A stretch of 64,000 bases of DNA from Brassica napus (taxonomy: Eukaryota > Streptophyta > Magnoliopsida > Brassicales > Brassicaceae), in assembly GCF_020379485.1 (NCBI RefSeq), contig NC_063446.1, forward strand, positions 13,625,597 through 13,689,596. The letters run 5' to 3'. The number at the start of each line of letters is the position of its first letter. Positions within the stretch are counted from its first letter, which is position 1. The translations under genes and the position numbers were made by a program. Below the pieces are notes generated by a model. It ran no database searches. It was not told where the DNA came from and saw nothing but the letters and a program-made list of their open reading frames with translations. Positions 48,070 to 60,510 of this stretch are shown one piece after another.

Positions 48070-50706
48070 TCATCTCCCTTGTAAGCTTGAAGGAGACCTG
48101 CAACCTCTCTCGCTGCCTGCATCATCTTCCTTCTCGCTAGCCTCTAAGCAAACGCCGTTGTTGTTGTAGACACTGATCTCCGAGCTCGCGTTGCTGCTTG
48201 TAGCTAGTGGAGAGTCTGAAACATTCATTGGTCTGCCACGAGTATGTCCAGATCTCACACTGTACATTGATGATGCTGGAATGTTTGTCATTAGTGGTCT
48301 CAGATTCCCTGGTATGGTTCTACGTATGTCCTGTTTACATCACAAATGTTGATTCATCAGTTACTAATGGGAAAAGAAGATAGAGGGAGAGGGAGATTAC
48401 GCACCATATGCCTTATAGCCATATCAAGGGACTTCTTGGAGAGTGTTCTTCCAAAGCCTGCACTGTCTGGTGATGAGGACTTTGCAGATAAGTTACCTTG
48501 AGGAGAACTCTTGTCATCTGATCTGGGAGGAGCCAGTTTCCGCATGTTGACCACTCTCTCCACCATTTTGGTTCCCATCAACACAGGACTAACATTGTCA
48601 TTGGCTCTGGAATATCCACGGTTAACTGCAGGAACAGAGCTACCACTGGCGTGCATCGGTGTTCTTCCTCTTGATGGTGAGCATGACTGCCTTCTCGGTC
48701 TTCCTCCTCCGAGTGGACCACTTGGCTCAACTGAAGCAGATCGTGGGCTTGGAGCTCCGGGTCTGCCTCTTGTCGCTGAAAGTGGCCTTTCTGGTAACGT
48801 TGTTCTTAGATTCGGAGGAGTCTCTAGTGAGAAACCAGGCATGTCTGATGGCTTCCATGGCCTTGACCTCACTGTGGGAGAAGCTGGACGTGATACAGCA
48901 GGGGTTTTGGATGGTGTTGGCATAGGCTTCGCCGCTGGAGAAGAAGGCTTGACTTGGGATATTGTCGGCTTTGCTGTAGTGGTAGCAGAACTGATGGGAC
49001 GGCGAGTTGGTGTAGCTGACCTCGATATGGTTTTAGGAGGAGGAAGTGTGGGTCTTGACGTTGGTGTTGAAGATCTAGCGGTGGATCTTGACAGAGGCGT
49101 GGTGGACCTTGAAGGTCCTGCAGATTTTGTGCCGGTGCTAGTGGTAGTAGATCTAGCTGTTGAACCAGCAGATCTAGTAGTTGGTTTAGATGCAGTAGGT
49201 GTGAGGCGAGATGAACTTGCTGACCTACTCAGAGATGTGGGTTTAGTCGTTGCAGATACAGTGGACCTGGAATGAGTCAAAGAAGGTCGTGTGGTTGAGG
49301 AGACGGTGGTTCTAGTAGAGGTGGGTGTTGAAGGCCTTGAGGGTTTTGAATTAGTTGTCTGTGTTGATGATGATCTTCCGGTGGGAGTGGCGGGTCTTGA
49401 TCCAGGTCCTCCAGATGATGAAGGTCTCCGAGTTGCTCCGCTGGATGAGCTTAATCCAGGGGAAGAGGTTGGTTGTCTAGATGTTAGATGGTTCCTTGCA
49501 GCAGGCTCTGATGAGGAATTCGCCAGCTACAACAAATACAAATCACATGTTACCAAAAACAAAAGATGATTCCAAATATAGAAACCACTTGAGAGATAAT
49601 GTAAACGTATTAGACTGATGCATTGCAGATTTAATTAGTAGTGACAACCCAAAACAAGTAACAACAATATATCAGTGGAGCTTTATCTAACACTGGTTGC
49701 ACTATGTTTAGACGTTTATATCTAGAAACCAAGGTTTGATAGAAAGAGGTCAGCAGAGTAAGGAATAACATTATTACCCTAGAAGTCAATGAAGCTGGGC
49801 GGCCCTTTGAATCACCACTCCGACTCATCATAGTCCTATGTGATTCCATCTCCAGCGAAGGGAACAGAGGAGTTCCTGGAGGGGTCAGAAGCCTTCCAGA
49901 GACAAAGGAAAAGTTAGTGCGTGAATTATAAACAGATCAATGATGTTTTTTTAAGAACGTATGAGTGAATGTCTATAAGAGATAGCTGATATGCTACAAC
50001 TAACACTTTCCACAGCCTTTCTCAGTATCATTCACACAAAAAAAAAAACATGAACACTTTATAAAGCGAAGCTATCGAACTGATGAAATGTGAAGAAACC
50101 AAACAATCACAAAGAAATGAAACAGTTGAGGCCTACATACAGCAACTAATGAGTAATACTATCACAGTTATATCACTTAAAATGGCTACAGGCATTCACC
50201 GGTGAACGTGTTCACAAACTGATACTATGAACCAAACCGACACAACATGTAAATATGTTAGCTTCACAAATATTATGGTGAAGTAGTTACCATTCATAGT
50301 CATTTTTATCCCCTTCAGAATTGAGAAAATCATCTGGAGGACCCGTCTTCCTCGCCGGACCACCACCGCTTGAGAGGTTGAACACCGGTGAAGTTCCAGG
50401 CTTTGAACCTACACAACCATAACAAAATTAGAAGACATCAGGGTTGCCTGCCACCACAAATTAGAGAAAAAAAAAAAGAAAGAGGGTTAGAATGTTACCT
50501 AAAGGAGTGTCGAACTCATGAGGGTTGTTGTTGAGAAGGAGACTATTATCCTGCTCTTTCTCACGCCGTCTCATTTCGAGAAACAGAGATAGCTCTTCAT
50601 CTTTCTCAGCCATCATAGAAGCCCTAAGCTGTTGCCTCTGCTGCCTCTCGGCTGAATCCAGCAACAGAGACGACGACGACTCTTGTGCCCTAAAACTTCG
50701 ATTCAT
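48070..50706 (-). CDS. Ser/Thr/Pro-rich basic protein, FLO11-like (At2g40070-like)
   Basis: Five exons: 50499-50706, 50291-50408, 49778-49892, 48405-49526 and 48070-48330, giving 607 residues. The N-terminus (MNRSFRAQESSSSL) leads to a charged helix (AEKDEELSLFLEMRRREKEQ), then a conserved PGTPLFPSLEME motif, then a long basic Ser/Thr/Pro/Arg region with repeated RPSTPT, SRPATPT and SRSTTPLSRSTARSSTPT-like units, and an ordered-looking C-terminal part (SKKSLDMAIRHM, then DIRRTIPGN). There is no signal peptide, so the name flocculin-like reflects composition only. Basic proline-rich plant proteins of this kind have been linked to microtubule binding; that is inference here. The position matches Arabidopsis At2g40070. 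Confidence 0.88.
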
Positions 50707-52841
50707 CTCTCTCTCTCTCAAAGTACCAAACTTACAGATCACTAAAAAAAAAAAACTAACTTAACTTCCAATTTACTTCCAGTATCCTAAATCTAAACTC
50801 AAACTAAAGAAACCCAACACGAAAAAATCGAATCTTTACACTAATTTGCAACACATTTTCACTTGAAAGTAAAGCAAAACAAAAAAAAAAGTGAACTTTT
50901 TTAGAAGGAAGACACGAGCTTTCTCAAAGAAACCGCCATTGTCGAGGAACGGAGCTCAAGACCCACTACAAATTAACGGAGGGAAAGAGAAACCCAGCAG
51001 CAGAGAGAGAGAGAGAGGGAGGATACTAGATTTTGGAGATCGAGAGAGAGAAGAAAGTGTTGGAAGGAGTGGCATGGAGTGTAATTATTGATCTGGGAGA
51101 AGGGTAAAATTGGAAAATATTTTATTTTAAAAAAAATTAAGATTTGTTGAGGGGACGGGGACATCTCTGGACCGATGCACTGCTACCTAATGTGCTCTCA
51201 ATTGTTTCTATCGCTTCAATCCTAAGGTTTTTGATTCTCCTCTGCTCTCTGCATCTTCTACGTTTTTTTTGTTACTCAATCATTATTCCAGTGTTGTCTT
51301 GTTACTTCTATGTTGAATCATAACCATATGATTGAAGAACTAGTGTGAGATCCATCTATAAGGTTGAGGTTATTGTGCTTGTTTACATTATTGCAATGTG
51401 TAGTTTAGTTTGTTGAACCACACAATAGAAATAATGATTCTAATTGGTTGAATTCAGATTATTTAATTTGAAAGAAAAAACACTAGAAAGCCTAATTATT
51501 AAAGATAAATTTCGTTTGGAATCAGATGGATTATTATACTCTGTTCAACACCTAATTAGCAAACAAGTTGTGATTTAGTTGAACACCTAATTTAGTTGGA
51601 AACCATATTTAGCCACAAAAGATTGTGATTAGGTCCTTAAATCTGTCATTAATTACCTACTAATTAGGTACATACTAATTTTTATAATTATTTATTAGTT
51701 GATTAATAATGATGAATTGAAATGAAACATAATTTTATTTAAAAAAATTGGATGGGTCTAGTCTAGGTTGATTTCAATATACTCTGAGTTATCTTGCTTA
51801 ACTTTCGATGGTACTTTTTATGCCGACTCATTTCTAACATACTCTACAATACCTTAAGATTTAAATTATACTCTTCATAACTAGTCTATTTAAATAATCT
51901 TATGTAGCACAGAAATAAACAAGTTTTTTTTTGCTACTTAAATGTGTTGTAAGAATTATGCTAGTTTGTCAATGCATTGTTTAATTTTTCGGAGGAGCCA
52001 ATGTTACAATGTGTGGAATGGATTAGCCAGTGTTCCAACTTACAACAGATGTGCTTGTGTTCCCTACCTAGGATTTTGTGGTCTGACTGACCTAATAAAT
52101 AGGAAATTCTATTAAGAAAAATAATGATCCACGGAACTTGCCTAATCTGGATGAATGTAACGAAATTCAATGGTCCAGTGAGCCCAGCCTTGGTCCAAGA
52201 TATCCAAACTACGTACACATTCTGTCTAAAGCCCATCTGGTCCAGATAGTATTCTTTGTTACTGTTTATTTGATTTTGTTTATCTTTTTGAACCATCAAA
52301 CATTTTTCTAATCAGATTGTAATATATTTATTACTCACGCATTATGTCTGTTCTAATTAAAAGAACACGCTCTTTAGTCTTTGTTAAGATCTTTACATTG
52401 CTATTTTATCTCAGATTGTGGAAAGTCAATAGAAAACAATTGTTATAAATGATCGCTTTACATGTCATACTAAATTGCATCACCACCACGTGACGACTTT
52501 ATTCCAAGTTGCAAAATCTAACACAACCTTCAATAATGTCGTTGATCATGCACGAAGAGCTTTCAAATAGCATAAATAAATAAAAGATGGAAAATCTAAA
52601 TAACTACTATTAATAGAGAAATTGCAGTAGAGACACATTGAAAAAGACTCAAAACCATGATTAAAAATTTAAAATAACCCAAATGATGGGTTTTCTCCCA
52701 CGGATTTTTTTCTAAGGACAATCATTGCAACAAAACTAACATAACATAACTTTATAGTAATATAGGTATTATTAGATCATTGGTTAACCGACTGGTTCAA
52801 ATTTTCAAACCGGCCGGTCCAACAAAGAAAGATGGGGTTGA
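50707..52841. other. Intergenic, including the FLO11-like gene leader
   Basis: 50707-51110 probably holds the promoter and leader of the minus-strand gene, with a GA-rich run (GAGAGAGAGAGAGAG at about 51004). The rest is AT-rich with no gene. A minus-strand frame at 51961-52299 has no recognisable similarity. 51480-51720 contains loosely repeated CACCTAATTAG words. Confidence 0.5.
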
Positions 52842-53186
52842 TTAATTAGCTCTGGTTCCGGCACCACCACCACCACCTTCGTGTCCGTTATTGCCACCGT
52901 GAAACGCCGATGAGAATTTGGTATTGATATCAGAATACATGGAAACAACCTTAGAGATGTTTCCGTTGAGTTCTTGGATCAAAGCGACGTTCTTTGACAT
53001 GTTATCAGCCATTTTTGATTGATGATTGTCGTTGACCTGCTGGATCAGTGATCTGTTTCTGTCCAAAACCGATTGCACTTGTCTGAAATTCCGATCTAGA
53101 TTCTCCCACATCGCCGGATCTTCTCCTCCCTGCTCCGCCTCCTCTGCCACGTTCCTCCGCCGCTTCGTTTCGCCGTTCCTCTTCAT
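52842..53186 (-). CDS. ELF4: EARLY FLOWERING 4, evening-complex clock protein
   Basis: Intronless, 114 residues. ELF4 works with ELF3 and LUX in the evening complex, which represses growth and clock genes at dusk; it is nuclear. The family domain (DUF1313) is complete: MWENLDRNFRQVQSVLDRNR, SLIQQVNDNHQSKMADNMSK and NVALIQELNGNISKVVSMYS, all helical with heptad-like spacing. A basic N-terminus (KRNGETKRRR) and a Gly-rich tail (GGGGGAGTRAN) flank it. Arabidopsis ELF4 (At2g40080) is 111 residues. The start is the only in-frame ATG at the right place. Confidence 0.97.
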   Translation of the reverse strand: MKRNGETKRRRNVAEEAEQGGEDPAMWENLDRNFRQVQSVLDRNRSLIQQVNDNHQSKMADNMSKNVALIQELNGNISKVVSMYSDINTKFSSAFHGGNNGHEGGGGGAGTRAN

Positions 53187-53272
53187 TTAAATAATTTCTT
53201 TTCCAAATTAATATCATCAACCGACGGTATCGATTATGTGTTCTTCTTTTTACGATGCACACAAGAAAAACC

Positions 53273-53539
53273 AGATATTTATAGTAAATATCTTTCAGAC
53301 GAGATGATAAATAGACACAGAGGCAAGTAGTTCTGTTCAATCACCACGTGCCTAATTAGAGCGTGTATCTCACATACATGTACCGTATCGAATATTGAAG
53401 AACACGCGTTTGAGGAAAAAACTGGAAAGATGTGAAGAAGAGCGCTTTTCTGCACTTTTCTGATTTTTTAATTAATATAAAAACGGAGAGATGATAAGGA
53501 TCTACAGTGATTAACTTGAGAAATATCTCAAGATATTTT
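53273..53539 (-). promoter_or_regulatory. ELF4 promoter: evening elements and G-box
   Basis: Read in the gene's sense, a perfect evening element AAAATATCT lies at 53539-53531, about 350 bp before the ATG. Shorter AAATATCT copies are at 53280-53273 (gene sense) and 53286-53293 (opposite sense). A CACGTG G-box is at 53345-53350 and an ACACGCG word at about 53402. Known: CCA1/LHY bind evening elements, and HY5, FHY3 and FAR1 bind ACGT and CACGCGC sites to drive dusk-phased ELF4. Confidence 0.8.
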
Positions 53540-53639
53540 TATTGTATTTCTATGAAAGGTGTATCTGGTATACGACTTGCCACGGTGAAGAACTAGGTTC
53601 ACACAATCACAAACGCATGCATGATCTTCCTTCTCAGCT

Positions 53640-55227
53640 CCTTAAAACGCGCCTTTGATCTGGTCAGAACGTTTAGGGTTTATTAGTGAGACATTTACTA
53701 AAACAAACCTAAATCTCTCACATCAATAATGCTAGACATTACACAAAATCTATATTTCTTTTGCTATTGGTTAATAATTTTAGGATCTAAATAGCAACAT
53801 GTGGAAGAACTAAGATACGGTCCTAATATTAACAAAAACATATACGTAGAAATTTTTTTTGTGTTGAACCAAAAAAATGTAAAAGATTTTGTGTTGACCC
53901 ATGTGTCATTAACAGTGCAGTTTGTACATTCAAACCTTTAGTCTACTACGTTGAATCAATCATTTTTATTTGCAAGTCTTAGAAAATCTATGAAGTGAGA
54001 AAAGATAATAGAGGTATAGTGATCCGTGAAATCTAAGCAGTAATGAGAGCTTGGTTCCTGTAAGCTGGGTCATGGGATATTCTTTTTGTTTCGAAAGGCC
54101 ATATGATTAGGTTCTAGTTTCAATCCATATCTGCAATTCGTGGTCATCACTCATCAGTTCTACCAAAATAATAATTTTGATTTTTTTTTTTGTTTGAGTT
54201 AAAACAGAACCTAATTTACAAGCAAAAGAAAACCTAATTTATGTTGTACATCACATCTTTCAGATGGTACCTATATGATATAGACTGTATCACAACAATC
54301 ACATTACTGTATAAACACCATGACAATGTCAACACACAAACAGCTCGAAATCATCAAAGAGAATAAATATGATGAAGCAATAAAGAGTTTAGGACCTGAA
54401 TTTAATAAGATTCCCTGCCTTTTCTTCCTACTTTCAGCCTCTTCTCGTATCTGATTTTCAACGTAGCCGATAGCAACATTCACATTGTTCTACATGTAAC
54501 TCTGTTTCTACATCAATTAAATAAATAAACCGTGGACTCAAGAACATGTAGACCAAACCAGAGTCATATCACTAACAATGATTAGTTGCTTTTCAATGTC
54601 AGAAAACTGTGATATGGTTCTCATGAAACATCAGTTAGAAACAATTAGTTGTTTGCCAATTTCTTGCAAACCGTTTCACAATGAAATATCATGTACCCAG
54701 ATGAAACTTAGGATGTTTAAACTTAAAAACACAATGAAATCTTGCAATAAGAGCTACATACGCGAAAAACATGAGCTTACTTTGAAGATCAAAAGCTTAT
54801 ATCTACATAAGAAAAACCAAGTGAAAGATGACCAATAAAATGGGAAGGCCTCTTCACAATGGCAGTCACTTAAAACATGTTTAGTTGTTTGGGTGCTTAA
54901 TTCAAACACTTCCATCATTTTGTTGAGAATTTGAAATCTCATTTTCCAAACTACTCTAAAATCAATTACTACATTCATTTGTATGGTTACTATTTTCTTA
55001 CATTTAATCATTCAACACTGCACACCCTCTCTAAAGTGTCGAATCGGTTGAATTTGGACCAAGATTCCCAGTTTAAGAACAAGAGAGGAACAAGGCTACT
55101 AGTTTTGATGATCTAGACTTAAAAGGAGACAAAAGCTAACATGTAACCCACACGCTAGAGTAGAGTCTTTGAACAAAAGAATCATCAGGACAGAGAGATT
55201 TGAAACATAAAACATGTACTAAATAAA
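53640..55227. other. Intergenic, no supportable gene
   Basis: AT-rich. A plus-strand 86-codon frame at 54578-54838 is not supported by composition, splice sites or a known family. No element ends recognised. Confidence 0.45.
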
Positions 55228-55622
55228 CTAAGAATCAGAGTCGTCCTCTGGATCCTCCACTGATGATTCCGCTCCCTCTTCTTCTCCTCCTCCTCCTCCT
55301 CCTCCCACTGCATTCAATGAAACGTAACAATCTCAACAACAACAAACCATGTAAAGGAAAAAAACTAAGAAACAAAGCACAAAAGGGAAGAAAGATCAAA
55401 ACCTTCGAGTTCTATTTCCCTAAGAATAGCATTAAACTGGTTCCTCAACTCGCGCAGTTCCACAAGAGCTCGTTGAATCCGCTGAATGAGATGAAACTCC
55501 GCCGGTGGAGCTGCGTCGGCGGCGACAACCACCGGCCGGCGCTGAGCAGTCGAAGGAGGAGCTTCGTTGTATAAAGGAGGGTCGACAACAACTGGTTTTT
55601 GGACAGCATCAATGTCTTCCAT
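55228..55622 (-). CDS. Small acidic protein, uncharacterised
   Basis: Two exons, 55403-55622 and 55228-55307, giving 99 residues. The N-terminal third is Pro/Val-rich (MEDIDAVQKPVVVDPPLYNE), the middle a predicted amphipathic helix or coiled coil (EFHLIQRIQRALVELRELRN, then QFNAILREIELE), and the end a Gly run followed by an acidic tail (EESSV..EDPEDDSDS). The splice sites are canonical and the frame closes, so the model is plausible. It lies between ELF4 and the ABC1 kinase, where Arabidopsis has a small unknown gene (possibly At2g40085). I cannot assign a function. Confidence 0.7.
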
Positions 55623-55883
55623 CTAACCAACAACAAGAAGACAAAATTAAAAAAAAAAACAAAAGGCGTAAACTTTCAGACAGACAACAAAGAACAAAAA
55701 CACAAGTAAAGTGATCCACAGGTGTAAGCTTTCAGACAGACCAAACAAGTAAAAGTGATCGACTTTCATCAAGACAAACCGTTAACGTACGTTAAAATCA
55801 ATTCCAAATCAGATTTTGACAATGCATTTAGGGTTTATACAAGGGGTTATGTAGCTAGGTGAGATGACACAAAATGAGAACCG

Positions 55884-56081
55884 ATGGAGACGGAGAGAGA
55901 AGGAGGGTTTACCGGAGACGGGGTGATTAACGGTTTGATGGAGGTTTCGAGCGGTGGAGATGGTCGCAGAGATGTCGCGAGTGTGAAGGAGAGACAGATT
56001 CGACTGTTGAGTGTCCTTGACAGATTGAAAAGAGAAGAAGATGATGGCCACGGGGCTTCCAATCAAGGTTTTCTCGATTAA
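55884..56081 (+). CDS. Possible 65-codon ORF, head-to-head with the small acidic gene
   Basis: ATG at 55884 opens METEREGGFTGDGVINGLME and continues to a charged end (RQIRLLSVLDRLKREEDDGH). Codon use looks non-random, but the complementary strand could equally be the leader exon of the minus-strand small acidic gene, with GT at the exon edge near 55912. Not assigned to a family. Confidence 0.22.
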   Translation: METEREGGFTGDGVINGLMEVSSGGDGRRDVASVKERQIRLLSVLDRLKREEDDGHGASNQGFLD

Positions 56082-56109
56082 ATAATAACAAAAATCAAAT
56101 TCCAAACCG

Positions 56110-56690
56110 AACTGAACCGTACCAATCCGGTTCGATTTTTATTTAAACGTCTATTTTGTACCGGAGCTGTATATATGGGAAAGTATACTATGAGAAAAAT
56201 GAATTGATTTTTTTTGTCGTCGATAAAAATGTTTGTGTATTCTTTTTTACACGAGTTTTAAATGGTGCAAGTAGAATTGTAAAATATGAATCTTATAATG
56301 TGGTTTAGTTAGTGTTTGCATAAATAGAATTATCAGACGTAAATCTTTGTAAGAACACATAAAACCATTTATATTAATTTTCATGATTCATAATAAATAA
56401 TAAATTAGTGTTAAAATTTTAAGAACACGATATAAATTTGAAACAAATAATTTTCTTCAAGCCCTTTTTCAAAAAAAAAAAAAAAAAAAATAATTTTCTT
56501 CTTTAAGTTTAATTTAATGGTTAGGAGAAGAATTTTCCCACCTAACAAACAACAATACAAGTCTCATAGTGCATAACAACAACCTTGTGTTACTGTGTAT
56601 ATAAAGAATGATATAAATGTAAATCCTGGATGCACCCAGAGACCAAAGAATAGATAAAACTGTCTGTAAGATTTTCATCAACTCAATGAT
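56110..56690. other. AT-rich intergenic
   Basis: No gene. A run of 21 A bases lies at about 56470-56490. The 3' untranslated region of the minus-strand ABC1 kinase is probably in 56540-56699. Confidence 0.45.
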
Positions 56691-56699
56691 ATTATTATA

Positions 56700-59085
56700 C
56701 TATAAAGTCAAGGCCTTTCTCACTTGCAAGACCCAAAGTGCAAACTGCATCACCCACAGCCTCGCTTCCACAGAGAACCCTTCAAGCCATACCTTCAACC
56801 ACTGCACCAACGACTTCTTCTGTGACCACTTCGCCTCCAAAACCGCTTCAGAAGACACTTTCCCAACGATCAAGAACGACTCAAGCGACGACCCTTTCAC
56901 CAGCTCATTGTTGACCGACCGGAGACAGTCGTTGGTCTTCAGCATCAGAAGAATCACACGTGGCAGCCTCCTGAGAAGCTCTGAGATTTGAGGGAAGTAC
57001 TGTGAAGCATACATTTGAAGCTCTGACCTGTCTTCTGTAGTGCCTTTGATAACTAAATGATCCGCAGACGTGTTAATGACTTGCTTCCACGGCCTCATTG
57101 TGAGGATCCCGGCGAAAAGCACGTAGAGATCATCTCCAGCTCCTAGCTTAGCACTATGTTGTTTGATGGCGTTAGCATCTGAGAAGACAAGGGCTTTCCA
57201 TAGTGAAGCGTAGTTGAATCTTGTGTTGAAGTCGAGCTCCTTGTATAAGCCATGGTCAAGAAGCACCAGCTGTGGTTTTTGCTTGCCGTATATGTTTCTT
57301 TTACCAGAAGGACGAACGATCAAGTTGGCAGCGTGAGGATCACAATGCACAAAGCCGTGTTTAAACATCATCTCTGCAAATGTTTGACTCACCTGCAAAA
57401 AGAAGAGCTTAGCTCATATCAAAAAGATAATAATTAAAAGATTACAGGTGGGAGAGCTCACTAGCTTTGATACTTCATAGGGTTGGATCCCAAGCTTTTT
57501 GATCTTAGCAACATCATTCACCTGAGCACCATCCATGAACTCCATAGTCAAGAGCTTAGAGGAGCTCAAGTTCCAATAGACTGCTGGTGCATAGACATAC
57601 TCTGCAATATGGGGAGACATCTTCCTAAAATTATCCAGGCATTTCTCACTGTTTTTCGCCTCTACCAAAAAATCTAGTTCCTGATCAAAGAATACATTTA
57701 ATAAAGAAAACAGAAAAGAAACAAGCAATGCTTCAGGCTAGACAGTAAATCAAATACACTGATTAATAGTGAAAGCCACAGATGCGTGTCGAAGTAACTA
57801 TCTTATGTTATGAATAAGCTAAAGAGACTAACCTTTGGTAAGCTTTCACTCATTTCATCTAGCAACCACCTGCATACATGAGCCAGTATTGTAAGAGACA
57901 TGAATTATGAATTGTGTTTCTAGAGGAGATGAGAAAGTGACTGCACCTATAGTCAAATGATGGGAATATCCGGTGCAAGGTGTTCACTATAACTCCAACA
58001 GCTGCTGTATCTGCTGCTGCAGTGTCCGTCATGTGCGCATGCTGAACCTGCAGATAATAGATTCAAGATAACAAACAGAGTGAGTAAATAGATCTCTTGT
58101 TCAAAATCTTTATGGATTGTAAAGAGAAGTAGTTCCATCAAGGACCTTGACAGCGACTTTTTCCCCGCCATGGGTGCGAGCAACATGAACTTGAGCAAGG
58201 GAAGCACTTGCAATAGGAACAGGGTCAAATTCAGCAAACACCTGCAGATAAAAAAATACATGAATGAAGCTTTAAATGTGTGATTAATACAAACTTAAGG
58301 GTAAAGCGCTTACTTTGTCTGGTGTCTCTCCAACCTCTTTCTTGAAAACCTCGCACACTTGCTCATATGAAGAAACAGGGCATTTGTTCAACATCGAATC
58401 CCTCATAGTATGAACATACTCCTCAGGCACAAGATAATCCTACAAACATAAAAGGTTTTTCTTAATATCCAAGAAATTTACAGAACAGCAACATAAAGTG
58501 CATAGCTTTTACATACTAATTGTCCTATATGCTGGCCGAGTTTGATATAGATTCCTCCATTTTTGAAACATAGCTCTTGAAGCTTTTGAGCTGACCTTAA
58601 GTGGACTTCATGTTTGACCTTTGCCTTCTCACTGCTCCCCTCAGCCAAACCCGACAAGGAGTATTCATAATCTATTACACAACACAAACCACAATATATA
58701 CAGCGTTACTTTCCTAGGTATCAAACCGTTCCACGCAAGCAATTTAATTAAGCAAACGCAATTAGAATCCTAAAGGAGTTATATTGCCTAAACCTTTCCA
58801 CATCAAACCAATCTCATTCACAGTCAACTTAAATGTTAAAAAGGGCATTGCAGGCAATCAAAATTATGTAAGAAAGTTTGGTTCTTCCGTACCGAAAGCG
58901 ATGGAGGCGGCGGTTAGGGTGTTGCGGAAGAGACGGACGGGGATGTTGGTGCAGAGCTTGAGAGATCTAGATGGGTCTTCGGAGGAAGCAATGAAGGCGG
59001 CGCCGGAACCACCGCATAAGGCGGAACCAACAAGGAGGAGCTTTGTACGGAGGGCTCTTGCCGCCATGGAAGAAGCACGCACCAT
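56700..59085 (-). CDS. ABC1/ADCK-family atypical kinase (ATH9-like)
   Basis: Member of the UbiB/ADCK kinase-like family, organellar regulators of quinone and lipid metabolism. Eight exons: 58893-59085, 58517-58671, 58314-58439, 58146-58241, 57947-58047, 57833-57869, 57462-57680 and 56700-57392, giving 539 residues. A second in-frame ATG at 59067 (MAARALRTK) may be the true start, matching Arabidopsis At2g40090. Signatures: [20 protein letters not shown] (KxGQ motif), [15 protein letters not shown] (Ala-rich loop), VAVKVQHAHM (kinase Lys), [15 protein letters not shown] (ExD), [28 protein letters not shown] (catalytic HCDPHxxN) and LLDHGLY (DHG in place of DFG). All key residues are present. 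The basic, Arg-containing N-terminus and hydrophobic patch ([13 protein letters not shown]) suit organelle import or a membrane anchor. Confidence 0.94.
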
Positions 59086-59129
59086 GATCCGACAAGACTA
59101 ACTAAATTTGCGTTGATCTGTGTCGTGAC

Positions 59130-59220
59130 CGACTCGAGTCTTGCTTGTTCTGGGCTTTAGTTACTGGGCCCATTAATGGGTCTGACGTTTGACAGATCAT
59201 ACGCGTTGTCTCTTCGGTCG
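59130..59220 (-). promoter_or_regulatory. ABC1 kinase promoter with site II cluster
   Basis: Three site II motifs lie just upstream of the gene: TGGGCT near 59150, TGGGCC near 59166 and ATGGGTC near 59177. This is a typical arrangement for nuclear genes of organelle function. Confidence 0.6.
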
Positions 59221-59422
59221 AGAGGTTAGGTATAAACCGGTTTCGTGGACCGGGTTAGAATTTTTAATTGTTAGATGACTCAAAATGGATTTTTGTGGGT
59301 TCGTCTATTAAATATACTAGCACACGGTTATCTTAAGATACATTAATTTTAGTTATGATTTTTTTATCCATTTTACTGAATAATAATGACTATACGTAGG
59401 AAATTAATTAGTATATATCATA

Positions 59423-59662
59423 CTCCCTCCATTTCATTTTAGTTGTCGTTTTAGGTTTATGCACACAGATTAATAAAACATATGATTTTGTATATTTCCA
59501 AAATAAAAACACAATTACATATACACCTAACCATATTTCAACCAATTGAAAAATAAGCGGGAGAATCTTATTAATAAATTTTGCATTGAAACTCTAAAAC
59601 GACACTTATTTTGAAACGAAAATTTTTCTCTACAACGACATTTAAAATCGAAACGGAGAGAA
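59423..59662. mobile_element. Stowaway-type MITE, copy 1
   Basis: Starts CTCCCTCCATTTC after TA (59421-59422) and ends with the inverse (CGGAGAGAA) before TA (59663-59664). TA duplication and CTCCCTCC termini are those of Tc1/mariner-derived Stowaway MITEs. The inside shares AACCATATTTCAACCAAT and AATAAATTTTGCATTGAAA with the copy at 63671. Confidence 0.88.
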
Positions 59663-59939
59663 TATCTTTTATGCTTAATTATATATAGATTAAATATATA
59701 AAAGAATATTTAGTTGTTTAAAGAATTTAAACTTCCAGTCATAAGGTGAGGCACGGCTCTTGAACAATTTGAAATGTCTAATTAAAACCCGTTTACATTT
59801 TGACAAAAAAAAAGTATACACCCGTTTACATTGAACAGAAAATGAGGAAAAAAGTTCGAAAAGATTGCTTTTTTCAAGTTGTTTTAAACGAGGAAAAATG
59901 TTCAGGTTGCTAATAGTGCCTCTAATTATGGAGTTGGTG

Positions 59940-60413
59940 TATGGATAGAAACATTATAGGCGTAGAGTGCATGTTTTTGGTGAGTTGAGATGGCTTGACT
60001 TTGGGTTAATGTCACTCTATCTTTACTCCCGGTCAGTTTCGTTGGCCTATTCTTGACTTTCAATGCCGTCATATTTGTTATTTCTTTCTTATTTTTTTGT
60101 TTACTTATTTTTATTCGTGAAAATTCATTATTTGGTTGGTCCTACGGTTATAGTTTTCAACTCCTCCGGCATTTTTTCAAGTTGGTTGATTCGGTATCTG
60201 CGTGACAGGCTACTCTTTTTTTCTCGGGACCCTTCTCAGACACATTCGTTGCTCGAATTGTACTTTTGGTTTGTTGATCCTTTTAGTTAACTTCGTTGTA
60301 TGATCTTTATTTCTCTCTTTTATTTCTGCTCCTTGTAATAAGTTGCTTTGCAACATTGTAAAAATTCAAAAAATTGTATGAATTTTAACATTTGCACCAA
60401 AAAAAAAAAAAAA
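59940..60413 (+). mobile_element. Poly(A)-tailed retroposon 3' end
   Basis: Transcript-like sequence without a stable frame ends in 15 A bases at 60399-60413 after TTTGCACC. It resembles the 3' region of a plant LINE. The start is not definable and no target duplication was found. Confidence 0.4.
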
Positions 60414-60417
60414 CTAT

Positions 60418-60510
60418 GTTCATGTTCATGCTCATGCTCATGCTCATGCTCATGCTCATGCTCATGCTCATGCTCATGCTCATGCTCATGCTCATGCTCA
60501 TGCTCATGCA
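60418..60510 (+). repeat. (CATGCT)n hexanucleotide microsatellite
   Basis: About 15 head-to-tail CATGCT units directly follow the retroposon A tail, a common origin for microsatellites. Read in frame it gives a false His-Glu or Cys-Ser repeat peptide. Confidence 0.95.

Noticed and set aside
48511..49275. 254-codon plus-strand frame
   Set aside because: Antisense shadow of the low-complexity Ser/Thr/Pro exon of the FLO11-like gene.
54578..54838. 86-codon plus-strand frame
   Set aside because: AT-rich, no homology recognised, no promoter or splice context.
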